A DNA stretch of 64,000 bases from Achromobacter spanius (GTDB lineage Bacteria; Pseudomonadota; Gammaproteobacteria; Burkholderiales; Burkholderiaceae_B). A program made the position numbers and the translations under genes. Shown here one piece after another: positions 1 to 8,718 of this stretch (positions are counted from its first letter, which is position 1; each line of letters begins with the position of its first letter). The notes under the pieces are model-generated. The model made no database searches. It was not told the origin of the DNA and saw only the letters and a list, made by a program, of their open reading frames with translations. The stretch covers positions 124,001 through 188,000 of the forward strand of contig NZ_CP034689.1 in NCBI RefSeq assembly GCF_003994415.1. Reading direction: 5' to 3'.

Positions 1-1352
1 ATGCGCGCGTGGGCGTACTGGATGTAATAGACCGGGTTCTCGTCGCTTTTCGACAAGGCCAGGTCCACGTCGAACACGAATTCGGTGTCGGCGCGGCGCT
101 GGATCAGGAAGTAGCGCACGGCGTCGCGGCCCACCCAGTCGATCAGGTCGCGCATGGTGACGTAGCTGCCGGCGCGCTTGGAGATCTTGACCTCTTCGCC
201 GCCGCGCATCACCTTGACCATCTTGTGCAGCACGTACGATGGGTAGTCTTTCGGAATGCCCTCACCCAGCGCCTGCAGGCCGGCGCGCACGCGGGCCACG
301 GTTCCGTGGTGGTCGCTGCCCTGGATGTTCACGGCGCGGTGAAAGCCGCGTTCCCATTTGGCCTTGTGGTAGGCCACGTCCGGCACGAAGTAGGTGTAGC
401 CGCCTTCGCTCTTGCGCATGACGCGGTCTTTGTCGTCGCCGGTGCCCAGTTCGGTGGTGCGCAGCCACAGCGCGCCGCCCTCTTCATAGGTATGGCCGCC
501 GGCGACCAGCGCCTTGACGGTGGCTTCGACGCGGCCCGACGTGTACAGCGAGCTTTCCAGGTAGTAGTTGTCGAACGCCAGGCCGAAGGCCTGCAGGTCC
601 AGGTCTTGTTCGCGGCGCAGGTAGGCCACGGCGAAGACGCGGATGTCGTCCAGGTTGTCGATGTTGCCGGTGGCGGTGACGGGCTCGCCGTCGGACGGCT
701 GGATGGTCTTGCCGGCCTGGAAGTCGCGGGCGATGTCGGCGATGTAGTCGCCCTTGTAGCCGTCTTCCGGCCAGTCGGGGGATTCGGTCGTCAGGCCACG
801 GGCGCGCGCCTGCACGCTGATGGCCAGGTTGTGGATCTGGTTGCCGGCGTCGTTGTAATAGAACTCGCGGGTGACGTCCCAGCCGATGGCGTCGTACAGG
901 CGGCACAGCGCGTCGCCCAGCGCGGCCTGGCGGGCGTGGCCCACGTGCAGCGGGCCGGTGGGGTTGGCCGACACGAATTCAACCAGGATCTTCTCGCCGC
1001 TGCGCGGGGCGCGGCCAAAGCTTGCGCCCTGCTCGGCCACGGCGGCGATGACGGCCTGGCGCGCGGCGGCGGTGATGCGCAAGTTGATGAAGCCGGGGCC
1101 GGCCACTTCGGCGCTGTCGACCAGATCACGGGCCTCGGGGTTGGCCAGCAGCGTGTCCACGATGGCTTGGGCCAATTCGCGCGGGTTGCGGCGGGCCGGC
1201 TTGGCCAGTTGCATGGCCACGTTGGTGGCAACGTCGCCGTGGGCGGCAACCTTGGGGCGCTCGAGCAGCACGTTGGCCTGGGCGTCGGGAAGGCTCTGCG
1301 CAACGGCGGCCTGGATCAGGGAGATAAGCTGTTTTTGTTGCTCGGGGAGCAT
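1..1352 (-). CDS. argS: Arginyl-tRNA synthetase, C-terminus cut by window edge
   Basis: Class I aminoacyl-tRNA synthetase that charges tRNA-Arg in the cytoplasm. Reading the minus strand from the ATG at 1352 gives MLPEQQKQLISLIQAAVAQS, the usual N-terminal additional domain. The class I signature appears as HVGHAR near residues 136-141, after VEFVSANPTGP. About 450 of the roughly 560 residues expected are present, so the tRNA-binding C-terminus lies left of the window. The gene is divergent from the small gene at 1657. A long frame on the opposite strand is an antisense shadow of this GC-rich gene. Identification is very secure. Confidence 0.96.
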   Translation of the reverse strand, partial: MLPEQQKQLISLIQAAVAQSLPDAQANVLLERPKVAAHGDVATNVAMQLAKPARRNPRELAQAIVDTLLANPEARDLVDSAEVAGPGFINLRITAAARQAVIAAVAEQGASFGRAPRSGEKILVEFVSANPTGPLHVGHARQAALGDALCRLYDAIGWDVTREFYYNDAGNQIHNLAISVQARARGLTTESPDWPEDGYKGDYIADIARDFQAGKTIQPSDGEPVTATGNIDNLDDIRVFAVAYLRREQDLDLQAFGLAFDNYYLESSLYTSGRVEATVKALVAGGHTYEEGGALWLRTTELGTGDDKDRVMRKSEGGYTYFVPDVAYHKAKWERGFHRAVNIQGSDHHGTVARVRAGLQALGEGIPKDYPSYVLHKMVKVMRGGEEVKISKRAGSYVTMRDLIDWVGRDAVRYFLIQRRADTEFVFDVDLALSKSDENPVYYIQYAHAR

Positions 1353-1656
1353 GGGCGTCTGAAGAAGTTCTGGGTGAGTGACCAAGGCGGGGATCAAGCG
1401 GACGGTGTCCGGGCCGGCGATGTCACGGGAATCATCCGGAATGATAGTTGATTTGGCGGTCCAACCGGCGGCCTCGGGGGCGCAAACTGTCCGGCAAGCG
1501 TTCGCGGGGACGGCGGAACTCTCAATAAAATCAATCGCCTAGGTTTGCGAGGGCGCGCCGACGGCAACCGCCCCTGCGCCCGCGCCATAGCGCCAGTTGG
1601 CATCGCTTTGGCGTTGGGGTAGTGTATGTAACGTATTCATTGAGGGAGACCGCAAC
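1353..1656. other. Divergent intergenic region argS / DUF1840
   Basis: About 300 bp between the divergent starts at 1352 and 1657. It should hold both promoters. A ribosome-binding site (GGGAG, about 1644) precedes the rightward gene. I see no RNA gene or clear operator here. Confidence 0.5.
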
Positions 1657-1998
1657 ATGCTGATTACCTTTCACTCCAAGGTCGTGGCCGAAGTTCTGAT
1701 GGTGTCCGACCACGCCGTCCCCATCCTGCAGGCGGCGGGAAAGCCCATCGGCGACAAGATCCCCGAACGTGGTGTTTTCACCGTCGAGCAACTGGGCCCC
1801 GCCATCAGCGGCATCGAGCACGCCATTGAAAGCGCCGAGCGTCCCGACGAGGACGAAGACGACGAAGACAAGGCGCCCCGCTCGGCCATGGCGCGCATGG
1901 TCGGCTTGAAGGAACGCGCGTTTCCGCTGCTGGACATGATGCGGCAATCTCAAGCCGCGGGCGTCGAAGTTACCTGGGAAGCTTCGCGCGGTTGGTAA
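1657..1998 (+). CDS. DUF1840 family protein
   Basis: A 113-aa soluble protein. The frame is open further upstream, but ATG 1657 is chosen because GGGAG lies about 10 bases before it and because the product then begins MLITFHSKVVAEVLMVSDHA, the usual start of DUF1840 proteins. A very acidic run (residues about 66-74, Asp/Glu only) sits mid-protein. The family is conserved in Burkholderiales and has no established function. It is followed 79 bp later by another small gene on the same strand and may be cotranscribed with it. No membrane segment or signal peptide is visible. Confidence 0.8.
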   Translation: MLITFHSKVVAEVLMVSDHAVPILQAAGKPIGDKIPERGVFTVEQLGPAISGIEHAIESAERPDEDEDDEDKAPRSAMARMVGLKERAFPLLDMMRQSQAAGVEVTWEASRGW

Positions 1999-2077
1999 GC
2001 AATGTCGCCCGGCGGACAATCTGCCCGGCGTTTTTTGCCTACCCTTGCCGCCTGACGCCCTTTCAAGGAACCCCTTT

Positions 2078-2395
2078 ATGCGCTGCGACATCACCATTGT
2101 TTTCGACACCCGCCGGTCGCTGGACCTGACCGCCACGGTGGAAACGTCCCCGCAACGCCAGAGCGACGCGCGCGACTGGTTCGACGGCGCCTGGGAAACC
2201 CTGGGCTGCGAACCGTTGCGCCCCAGCGGCAAAGTGCTGCTGTTGGACAAGGTGCTGGGCGTGGCCGACGCGCTGGGCTACGACACCCTGTCCTCCGACG
2301 CCAAGGAAGCCCGCGAGTTCGCGGAGCATCTGGCCATGGCGCTGGAGCGCCCGCGCATCACCGTCGACCTGCCGGGTTTGACCGTCGGCTACTGA
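2078..2395 (+). CDS. Conserved hypothetical protein, 105 aa
   Basis: A 105-aa soluble protein beginning MRCDITIVFDTRRSLDLTAT. ATG 2078 is preceded by AAGGAA about 8 bases upstream, which favours it over the upstream ATG at 2045. I do not recognise a domain. The sequence is rich in charged residues and shows no signal peptide or membrane segment. It follows the DUF1840 gene by 79 bp and is closed by a strong terminator at 2419-2445, so the two small genes probably form one transcription unit. Confidence 0.65.
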   Translation: MRCDITIVFDTRRSLDLTATVETSPQRQSDARDWFDGAWETLGCEPLRPSGKVLLLDKVLGVADALGYDTLSSDAKEAREFAEHLAMALERPRITVDLPGLTVGY

Positions 2396-2418
2396 CGGCC
2401 CAGGCGCGGCATACGTGA

Positions 2419-2445
2419 AAATCCCCGCTCGCAAGGCGGGGATTT
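2419..2445. terminator. Bidirectional terminator between convergent units
   Basis: A perfect 10-bp stem (2419-2428 with 2436-2445) with a 7-base loop. T-rich sequence follows on the plus side and AAA lies at the base, so it can act both for the small-gene unit and for the convergent ugp-like operon. Confidence 0.75.
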
Positions 2446-2488
2446 GCTTTGGGCGGCGTCTGCATGCCTTGCGGCAGCAGGCAAAATC

Positions 2489-3289
2489 CTAGCGGATCCC
2501 CGCCCGCATGAACGATTGCACGAACTGCCGCTGGAACAGCAGGAAGGCGATCAACAGCGGCGCGGCCGACATCAGGGTTGCGGCGGTGATGACCGACCAG
2601 TCGATGCCCTGGTCGGTGGACGAGAACACCTGCAAGCCCACCGTCAACGGCCGGGATTCGACCGAGTTGGTGATGATCAGCGGCCACAGGAAATTGTTCC
2701 AGTGGTGGCTGACCGACACCAGCCCATAGGCCACGTAGATCGGCTTGGCCAGCGGCACATATACCTTCCACAGAATCTGCATGGCGTTGGCGCCTTCCAT
2801 GCGCGCCGCTTCCTCAAGCTCGCGCGGCACCGTCTTGAAGGTCTGGCGCAGCAGGAAGATGCCGAACGCCGAGGCGAAGTACGGCAGCCCGATGGCGAAC
2901 ACCGTGTCGCGGATGCCCAGTTGGCTCATCGACCGGTAGTTCTCCACCAGCAGCACGTCCGGCATGATCATCAGCTGCAGCAACACCAGCATGAAGACGA
3001 AATCGCGGCCCCGGAATTCAAAGCGCGCGAAGGCGTAGCCCGCCAGCGTGGACAGCACCAGTTGCGCCGCCAGCACCATCGTGACCAGCATGAAGGTGTT
3101 CAGGAAGTAGCGCGGAAACGGCGCGGCATTCCAGGCGCGCGCGAAGTTATCCAGCGTCAGCGGCGCGAACAGCTCGAAGCGGGTTGCGTAGGCCGGGGGG
3201 TGGAACGCCGCCCACATGGCATAGGCAAGCGGCAGAATCCACAACAGGCCCAGCGCCCAGGCGCCCAGGGTATCTAGCTTGTCTTTCAT
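2489..3289 (-). CDS. ugpE: ABC sugar/glycerophosphate importer permease, UgpE-like
   Basis: Inner-membrane permease of the MalG/UgpE type, 266 aa from the ATG at 3289. Six hydrophobic segments are visible, and the EAA loop appears as ELEEAARMEGANAMQILWKV near residue 170. The start overlaps the TGA of the upstream permease in an ATGA junction, so the two permeases are translationally coupled and should form the transmembrane dimer. It is the last gene of a unit that also holds the ATPase, binding protein and second permease. The UgpE assignment rests on gene order and on the GpdQ-like neighbour; a different polyol or sugar substrate is possible. Confidence 0.8.
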   Translation of the reverse strand: MKDKLDTLGAWALGLLWILPLAYAMWAAFHPPAYATRFELFAPLTLDNFARAWNAAPFPRYFLNTFMLVTMVLAAQLVLSTLAGYAFARFEFRGRDFVFMLVLLQLMIMPDVLLVENYRSMSQLGIRDTVFAIGLPYFASAFGIFLLRQTFKTVPRELEEAARMEGANAMQILWKVYVPLAKPIYVAYGLVSVSHHWNNFLWPLIITNSVESRPLTVGLQVFSSTDQGIDWSVITAATLMSAAPLLIAFLLFQRQFVQSFMRAGIR

Positions 3290-4161
3290 TGATAGTGCGT
3301 CCTGCGGTCCAGCCAGCGGAACTTGATCAGCGCGGTCAGCGCCAGTACCACCAGCAACACGACGGTCAGCGTGGCGGCGTAAGCCGTGTCCCAGAAACTG
3401 AAACCCACCTGGTAGATGTAGTACAGCAGCAAGGTGCTGGCGTTGTCCGGCCCGCCGCGCGTCATGACCACCACATGGTCCACCAGACGGAAGGCGTTGA
3501 TCAGGGCATTGATCAGCACGAACAGCGTGGTGGGCATCAAGAGCGGCCACAGGATGCGGCGGAAATACTGCCAGCGCGAGGCGCCTTCCAGCATGGCGGC
3601 CTCGCGCAGCGACGGCGACACGGTCTGCAAGGCGGCCAGGTAGAAGATCATGAAAAAGCCGGCTTCCTTCCACACCGTTACCAGCATCAGCGCCGGCAAG
3701 GCGGTTGCGCTGCTACCCAGCCAGTTGGGGCCGGGCGCACCGAACCAACCCATTACCTGCGCAATCAAGCCGTATTGCGGCGTGTAGAAGAACAGCCAGA
3801 TGTTGGCCACCGCCACCATCGGCAGCACCGTCGGCGTGAAGTACGCCATGCGCAGAAAGCCGCGGCCGCTCAGATTGCGGTTTACCCACAGCGCCATGAT
3901 CAGCGCAATGCCGATGGACGTGGGGATCGTGCCCAGCGCAAACCACAGGTTGTTCCACAGCGACTGCCAGAACACCGGATCGTCACGCATCAGGGCGTAA
4001 TTCTCCAGCCCCACGAACCGCGCCGGACGCGCGCCCTTGGGGGTGGAGAAAAAGCTGTGCCAAAGCGTCGCCACGGCCGGGTAGTGCGTGAACGCGGCGA
4101 GCAGCACGATGGCTGGCAGCAATAGCAGCCAGCCATAAAGCGCATGTAAAGAGCGGCTCAT
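3286..4161 (-). CDS. ugpA: ABC importer permease, UgpA-like
   Basis: Inner-membrane permease of the MalF/UgpA type, 291 aa. It begins MSRSLHALYGWLLLLPAIVL with a first transmembrane helix at about 10-25, and carries an EAA loop (LREAAMLEGASRWQYFRRI) near residue 190. It starts 13 bp after the binding-protein gene and overlaps the next permease by 4 bases. It would pair with the 2489-3289 product to form the channel energised by the ATPase at 5504. Family membership is clear; substrate is inferred from context only. Confidence 0.82.
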   Translation of the reverse strand: MSRSLHALYGWLLLLPAIVLLAAFTHYPAVATLWHSFFSTPKGARPARFVGLENYALMRDDPVFWQSLWNNLWFALGTIPTSIGIALIMALWVNRNLSGRGFLRMAYFTPTVLPMVAVANIWLFFYTPQYGLIAQVMGWFGAPGPNWLGSSATALPALMLVTVWKEAGFFMIFYLAALQTVSPSLREAAMLEGASRWQYFRRILWPLLMPTTLFVLINALINAFRLVDHVVVMTRGGPDNASTLLLYYIYQVGFSFWDTAYAATLTVVLLVVLALTALIKFRWLDRRTHYQ

Positions 4162-4174
4162 CGTGCTTGTCGGC

Positions 4175-5470
4175 TTACTTGTAGGAACGCAGCACGCGAT
4201 CGGCCTCGCGCTGGGCGTCGGTCAGGGCTTGCTGCGGCGTCTTCGACCCGATCAGCGCCGCTTGCAGCGCATCGTTCAGGGTCTTGGTGACGCGCTGGTT
4301 TTCATGCGTGGAGAATTCCGCCACGCTGACTTCCAACTGGTCACGCGCGACGGTTGCGGCCGGCACTTCCTGTGCGTACTTCTTCATCTTCTCGGTCTGC
4401 CAGGCGGCCGGCGTCACGGCGACGTAGCCCGTGGCGATGCTCCAGTCAGCCGCGCGTTCCGGCGTGGTGGCCCATTGCGCGAACTTCAGCGCGGCTTGTT
4501 GCTGCGCCGGCGTGCCGCTCTTGAAGATGTAGAAGTTGCCGCCGCCCGTGGGGCTGCCGCCGCGCTTTTGCTTCGGCATCATCGCAACGCCGAACGGGAA
4601 GTCGGCATTCTTGCGGATGTTGGTGAGGTTGCCGGTGGTGGTCCAGACCATGGCCGCCTTCTTCTCCAGGAAGTCCTTCGGCGTGGTGCCCCAGTCGATC
4701 GTGCCGGTCGGCATGATCTTGTGCTTGGCCGACAGGTCGCGCCAGAACTGGGCGGCTTCCACCACCGCCGGCTTGTCCAGGTAGACCTCGTTGCCGGCCT
4801 CGTTCATCAGGATGGCGCCGTTGGGCGTGGTTAGCGCCTGGAACAGCCAGTACGCGAACGCGCCGCCTGACGGAATCTCGATGCCCCATTGCGTGGTGTT
4901 GCCCGAGGCGTCCTGCTTGGTCAGCTTCTTGCCGTATTCAACCAGTTCGGCCCAGGTGGCGGGCGCGCGTTCGGGGTCCAGGCCCGCGGCCTTGAACAGG
5001 TCCTTGTTGTAGTACATGACGATGGTCGAACGCTGGAACGGCACACCCCAGGTGTGGCCGCCCGTGCGGCTGTTCTGCATGAAGGCGTCATAGAAGCTGC
5101 CCAGCCACTTCTTGTCGGCATCGGACTTCGCCAGCGAATCGATCGGCACGATGGCGTCTTCGTCGATCAGGGTGAACATGTCGGTCGACAACAGCACAGC
5201 CAGTTGCGGCGGCGTGCCACCCTTGAGCGCCGTCAGCGCCTTGGCGATGGAATCCTGGTAGGAGCCTGCGTAGATGGGCTTGATCTTGATGTCGGGGTTT
5301 TCCTTCTGGAATTCCGCCACCATGTCGTCGACGATCTTGGTGATGGGGCCGCCCACGGCCACCGGGTAATAGAACTCGACTTCAACGGGTTTGTTCTGCG
5401 CCTGTGCCGGCAGGGACAGGCAGGCGGCGGCCAGGCTGGCGGCCAGGGTCTTCAGTACGATGCGTCGCAT
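4175..5470 (-). CDS. ugpB: Periplasmic solute-binding protein, UgpB-like
   Basis: Extracellular solute-binding protein family 1, 431 aa. A cleavable signal peptide is evident (MRRIVLKTLAASLAAACL..., Ala-X-Ala end near residue 25), followed by mature sequence with VEVEFYYPVAVGGPITKIVD. The motifs FQKENPDIKIKPIYAGSYQD and later MVWTTTGNLTNI are of the kind seen in UgpB, which binds sn-glycerol-3-phosphate or glycerophosphocholine. The neighbours are a UgpC-like ATPase upstream and two permeases downstream. Ligand specificity cannot be read from the sequence with certainty. Confidence 0.8.
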   Translation of the reverse strand: MRRIVLKTLAASLAAACLSLPAQAQNKPVEVEFYYPVAVGGPITKIVDDMVAEFQKENPDIKIKPIYAGSYQDSIAKALTALKGGTPPQLAVLLSTDMFTLIDEDAIVPIDSLAKSDADKKWLGSFYDAFMQNSRTGGHTWGVPFQRSTIVMYYNKDLFKAAGLDPERAPATWAELVEYGKKLTKQDASGNTTQWGIEIPSGGAFAYWLFQALTTPNGAILMNEAGNEVYLDKPAVVEAAQFWRDLSAKHKIMPTGTIDWGTTPKDFLEKKAAMVWTTTGNLTNIRKNADFPFGVAMMPKQKRGGSPTGGGNFYIFKSGTPAQQQAALKFAQWATTPERAADWSIATGYVAVTPAAWQTEKMKKYAQEVPAATVARDQLEVSVAEFSTHENQRVTKTLNDALQAALIGSKTPQQALTDAQREADRVLRSYK

Positions 5471-5503
5471 GGTGCGTTTCCTTTCCTGTGGATTGGGCGT
5501 CTT

Positions 5504-6559
5504 TCAGCGCCCGTCGGTGTTGATGACCGCCGAATCGGCGGCAAAGAAATGCTGTTGCTCGTTCGGCCAGGACAGGCCCAAGGCCTCGCCGGCGCGAGCG
5601 CGCAGGTGGCCGCCAACTCGCACGGCGACGCCACTGGTGTCTCCAACGCGGCACACCACAATGGAGTCCGCGCCGAAGTACTCGACGCTTTCGACGATGG
5701 CGGGCATGCCCGCGCCGTCGATGCGGATGTGTTCGGGGCGCACGCCCAGCTTGACCGCGCCGGCCGGTGCATTCGCAATGGCCGGGCCATGCGTGCCGGT
5801 GATGACCGTGGAACCATGCAGGCTGGTCAGTGCGATCAGGTTCATGGGCGGCGTGCCGATGAAGCGGGCGGCGAATTCGCTGGCCGGGCGCGCATACAGG
5901 CCGTCAGGCGTGTCGTGCTGTTCGATCTGGCCGCCGCGCAACAGCACCACCTGGTCGGCCATGCTCATGGCCTCGGTCTGGTCGTGCGTGACATACACCA
6001 TGGTGATGCCCAGGTCCTGCTGCAACGCGCGGATCTCGCGGCGCATCTCGTGGCGCAGTTGCGCGTCCAGGTTCGACAGCGGCTCGTCCATCAGGCACAC
6101 CGGCGCTTCGGAAATCACGGCGCGCCCCAACGCCACGCGCTGTTGCTGGCCGCCCGATAATTGCGACGGCTTGCGGTCCAGCAGATGGGCCAGGCCCAGC
6201 AGCGCGGCCACGCGCTGCAAGCGGCGGTCGAAATCGCGCGCGGGTTCCTTGCGCACCTTCAAGCCGAACAGGATGTTCTCGCGCACGGACAAGTGCGGGA
6301 ACAGCGCGTACGACTGGAACACCATCGAAATGCGGCGCTTGGCGGGAGGCAGTTGCGTCACGTCGCGGTCGCCGATGCGGATGGTGCCCGACGTGGGCGT
6401 ATCCAGCCCGGCAATCATGCGCAAGGTGGTCGACTTGCCGCAGCCCGACGGGCCCAGCAGTACCGTGAAGCTGCCTGCCGGCACCGTGAAGCTCACGCCA
6501 TGGATGGCGGCGGCGTTGCCGTACTGTTTGGTGAGGTTATCCAGAACGATGGATGACAT
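5504..6559 (-). CDS. ugpC: ABC importer ATPase, UgpC/MalK type
   Basis: Cytoplasmic ATP-binding subunit, 351 aa. Walker A is GPSGCGKST at about 36-44, the signature LSGGQQQR lies near 134, Walker B is LMDEPLSNLD near 157, and the switch His is in VYVTHDQTE. The C-terminal third is the TOBE/MalK regulatory domain. Length is typical (E. coli UgpC 356). It lies between the phosphodiesterase gene and the binding-protein gene. A LacI-type palindrome 46 bp upstream of its start suggests that an internal promoter for the transporter genes is controlled by the regulator at 7552. Confidence 0.9.
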   Translation of the reverse strand: MSSIVLDNLTKQYGNAAAIHGVSFTVPAGSFTVLLGPSGCGKSTTLRMIAGLDTPTSGTIRIGDRDVTQLPPAKRRISMVFQSYALFPHLSVRENILFGLKVRKEPARDFDRRLQRVAALLGLAHLLDRKPSQLSGGQQQRVALGRAVISEAPVCLMDEPLSNLDAQLRHEMRREIRALQQDLGITMVYVTHDQTEAMSMADQVVLLRGGQIEQHDTPDGLYARPASEFAARFIGTPPMNLIALTSLHGSTVITGTHGPAIANAPAGAVKLGVRPEHIRIDGAGMPAIVESVEYFGADSIVVCRVGDTSGVAVRVGGHLRARAGEALGLSWPNEQQHFFAADSAVINTDGR

Positions 6560-6604
6560 GCTGTCTCGAAGATCTAATTGTTAGATCCGCATTGTTGCCT
6601 GTTA

Positions 6605-6618
6605 TGAAAACCTTTTCA
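6605..6618. promoter_or_regulatory. Putative LacI-family operator upstream of ugpC-like gene
   Basis: TGAAAACCTTTTCA: arms TGAAAA/TTTTCA are perfectly inverted. It resembles the palindromes bound by LacI-family regulators and closely matches the site at 8588-8601 in front of the lacI-type gene. It lies in the 135-bp gap between the phosphodiesterase and ATPase genes. Confidence 0.65.
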
Positions 6619-6694
6619 TTGTGCAGCGCAAACATGACGGATTCGTGGCAAGTTCCACGGCTTCAAACTGCGCGACGCCTATTCGGCGCAGCGC

Positions 6695-7492
6695 TCATGC
6701 AAAGGGATACGGGCCGGGGTAATCCCCGATAACGGCGTGGTGCGTGACAAGATTCTTGCCCTGCCACCAATGCAGCTGGTAGCCCGGCGGTTCCATGATG
6801 TATTGCAGCGTCGGACGGGGCCCGAGCTCCAGCGCCAACTGGTGCGCGGTGCCGGGGCAGGTTGAGGCGATGGTGCCGCCAAAGCGCTGGAAGATCGTGC
6901 GGTGCAAATGGCCGCACAACACGCGTTCGACGTTGGGAAAGCGCGACACGATGCGCTCCAGTTCCGGTGCGCCGGCCAACAGGCCGATGTCGTCCATGTG
7001 TTCAATGCCGGTCAGGAAAGGCGGATGGTGCATCACCACCAGCGTGGGGCGGTCGGGTTGTTCAGCCAGACGCGCCGCCAGCCAGTCCAGTCGGTCCTGG
7101 CAAAGCTCGCCATGGCTTTTCATTGGCACCACGGTGTCCAGCGCCAGCAAGCGCAGCGGATAGGTCTCGATCGCGTATTGGATGAACGGGCCGCCGCCTT
7201 GCAGGTAAGCATGATCGGGAAATGCCGCGCGTAGCTCCGCGCGATCGTCATGGTTGCCCGGCAGCAGAAAATACGGAATCTCCAGCGCGCTCAGGTGGTC
7301 GCGCAGTACCTGGTATTCATGCGGGCGGCCCAGGTCGGTCAAGTCGCCCGTGATCAGCACGCAGTCGGGGCGCGGTGTCAGCGCGTTCAACGCGTCTATG
7401 GCCGGCGCGAGGAACGCCGCGGGGTCAATGACGCCGTAGGCCTTGTCGCCCGGGGTGCGCATGTGCAGGTCGGTGATTTGTGCGATGAGCAT
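6695..7492 (-). CDS. gpdQ: GpdQ-like glycerophosphodiesterase (binuclear metallophosphoesterase)
   Basis: Cytoplasmic class III cyclic-nucleotide/glycerophosphodiester phosphodiesterase, 265 aa. All metal ligands of the GpdQ family fall at the positions I remember for Enterobacter GpdQ: D8 and H10 (TDLH), D50 (TGDLTD), N80 (GNHD), H156 (MHHPP), H195 and H197 (GHLH). The substrate-side motif GRPHEYQV is also shared. It would hydrolyse glycerophosphodiesters such as glycerophosphocholine to glycerol-3-phosphate, matching an import operon of Ugp type directly downstream. No signal peptide, so it acts on imported substrate. Cyclic-nucleotide hydrolysis in vitro is possible in this family. Confidence 0.85.
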   Translation of the reverse strand: MLIAQITDLHMRTPGDKAYGVIDPAAFLAPAIDALNALTPRPDCVLITGDLTDLGRPHEYQVLRDHLSALEIPYFLLPGNHDDRAELRAAFPDHAYLQGGGPFIQYAIETYPLRLLALDTVVPMKSHGELCQDRLDWLAARLAEQPDRPTLVVMHHPPFLTGIEHMDDIGLLAGAPELERIVSRFPNVERVLCGHLHRTIFQRFGGTIASTCPGTAHQLALELGPRPTLQYIMEPPGYQLHWWQGKNLVTHHAVIGDYPGPYPFA

Positions 7493-7551
7493 GATGCGTG
7501 CGGTGTGTGGGGTTTGGATGAAAGCCGCGGAATGTCGTCAGTGAAATCCGG

Positions 7552-8565
7552 TCAACGACGCACGGAAGCCGCGGTGCCGCCGACCACGATGCAATGCGGC
7601 AGGCGGTTCGATTGCGGCGGCTGGCCGTGAATTTGCGCCAGCAGGTTCGAGCACGCTGTCTGCCCGATGCCGTCGCTGGGTTGCGCCACGGTGGTCAGCG
7701 GCGGGGTCAGCAAGGCGCCAAAGCGCATGCCGTCAAAGCCGCAGACCGAAATATCGCTGGGCACGCGCAGCCCCAACGCCACCAGGTCGGCGATGACGGC
7801 GGTTGCCAACAGGTCGTTCGAGCAGAACAGCGCGGTGGGCGCCTGCTTGCCTCGCAGCGCGGCCTTGAGCACGTCGGCGTCGCTGCCGGTATGCGAGCTC
7901 ATGGCGATGTGCTGCACGGTGTCCAGGTTCAGCTTCTTGGCGCAGGCGCGCGCGCCCATCAGCCGGCGGCGCGCACGGTCGGACGCGGTCAAGGGGCCGG
8001 TCACCAGCGCAATGCGGCGGTGCCCCAGTGCGGCCAGGTGCGCAACCATGTCACTGGCCGCGGCGCGATTGTCGACAGAGGCAAACGGGTGAGTGGACGA
8101 CTCGTTATAGACGAGCACGTAGGGCATGCCGGCGCTGTCCAGATCGTCCAGCGTGGCGCTTTTGTTCACGTCGGCAACGGTAAGAATCAAGCCATCCACC
8201 TGATGGTCCATCAAGCCTTGCACTGCCGCCGATTCAACGGCCGGGTCATAGCCGGTGGCGGTCAGCATGACGCTGTAGCCGGATTCTCGCGCCCGCCGTT
8301 CCGCGCCTTCGAAGCATTCGGCAAAGACGGGATTGGACAAGGTGGGCAGAATCAAACCTATGGTGCGGGTGCTGCCCGACCGCAGGCTGCGGCCCACGCG
8401 GTTGGGCCTGAAACCGGCGCGCTTGGCCACGTTGCGGATGTGCGCCAGCGTGTCGGGATGCACGATCTCGGGCTGGTTGAACGCGCGCGAAACCGTCGCC
8501 GGCGAAACACCTGCCTTGCGAGCCACTTCAATAATGGAAAAGCGGGGCGACGGGCGCGTAGCCAT
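7552..8565 (-). CDS. LacI-family transcriptional regulator of the ugp-like cluster
   Basis: Repressor of 337 aa: an N-terminal helix-turn-helix (IIEVARKAGVSPATVSRAFN, about residues 11-30) with the LacI hinge following, then a periplasmic-binding-protein-like sensor domain to the end. The minor-groove hinge region reads HIRNVAKRAGFRPN. It is the first gene of the leftward cluster, 59 bp ahead of the phosphodiesterase gene. A LacI-type palindrome sits 23-36 bp upstream of its start codon, implying autoregulation, and a near-identical one precedes the ATPase gene. The effector is unknown. Confidence 0.9.
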   Translation of the reverse strand: MATRPSPRFSIIEVARKAGVSPATVSRAFNQPEIVHPDTLAHIRNVAKRAGFRPNRVGRSLRSGSTRTIGLILPTLSNPVFAECFEGAERRARESGYSVMLTATGYDPAVESAAVQGLMDHQVDGLILTVADVNKSATLDDLDSAGMPYVLVYNESSTHPFASVDNRAAASDMVAHLAALGHRRIALVTGPLTASDRARRRLMGARACAKKLNLDTVQHIAMSSHTGSDADVLKAALRGKQAPTALFCSNDLLATAVIADLVALGLRVPSDISVCGFDGMRFGALLTPPLTTVAQPSDGIGQTACSNLLAQIHGQPPQSNRLPHCIVVGGTAASVRR

Positions 8566-8587
8566 ATCTGAATTACTGCCGATTTAC

Positions 8588-8601
8588 TGAAAACGATTTC
8601 A
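8588..8601. promoter_or_regulatory. Putative LacI-family operator, autoregulatory
   Basis: TGAAAACGATTTCA: arms TGAAA/TTTCA inverted around ACGA. It is placed just upstream of the regulator start (8565) and shares TGAAAA and the TTTCA end with the site at 6605-6618. Confidence 0.65.
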
Positions 8602-8703
8602 TCTTACAAGACAAATATGACCTTTGTGTTGCACGGGTTTGCGCTATGCTGACGTGAACGCAACAACACAAAGCCAGGGCGCGGCGTAGTCGGTTTACCC
8701 GGG

Positions 8704-8718
8704 AAAACACGGTGTTTT
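8704..8718. promoter_or_regulatory. Palindrome upstream of amidase gene
   Basis: AAAACAC-G-GTGTTTT, a perfect 7-bp inverted repeat. It is nested inside a longer imperfect one, because GGGAAAACAC (8701) is also inverted against GTGTTTTTCCC (8721-8731). It may be an operator for the amidase gene 165 bp downstream. No cognate regulator is adjacent except the divergent LacI gene, whose sites look different. Confidence 0.4.

Noticed and set aside
9..1451. A 480-codon open frame on the plus strand
   Set aside because: It is the antisense of argS; the minus frame has the HVGHAR signature and clear family sequence. The plus frame is an Ala/Val/Gly/His-rich GC shadow.
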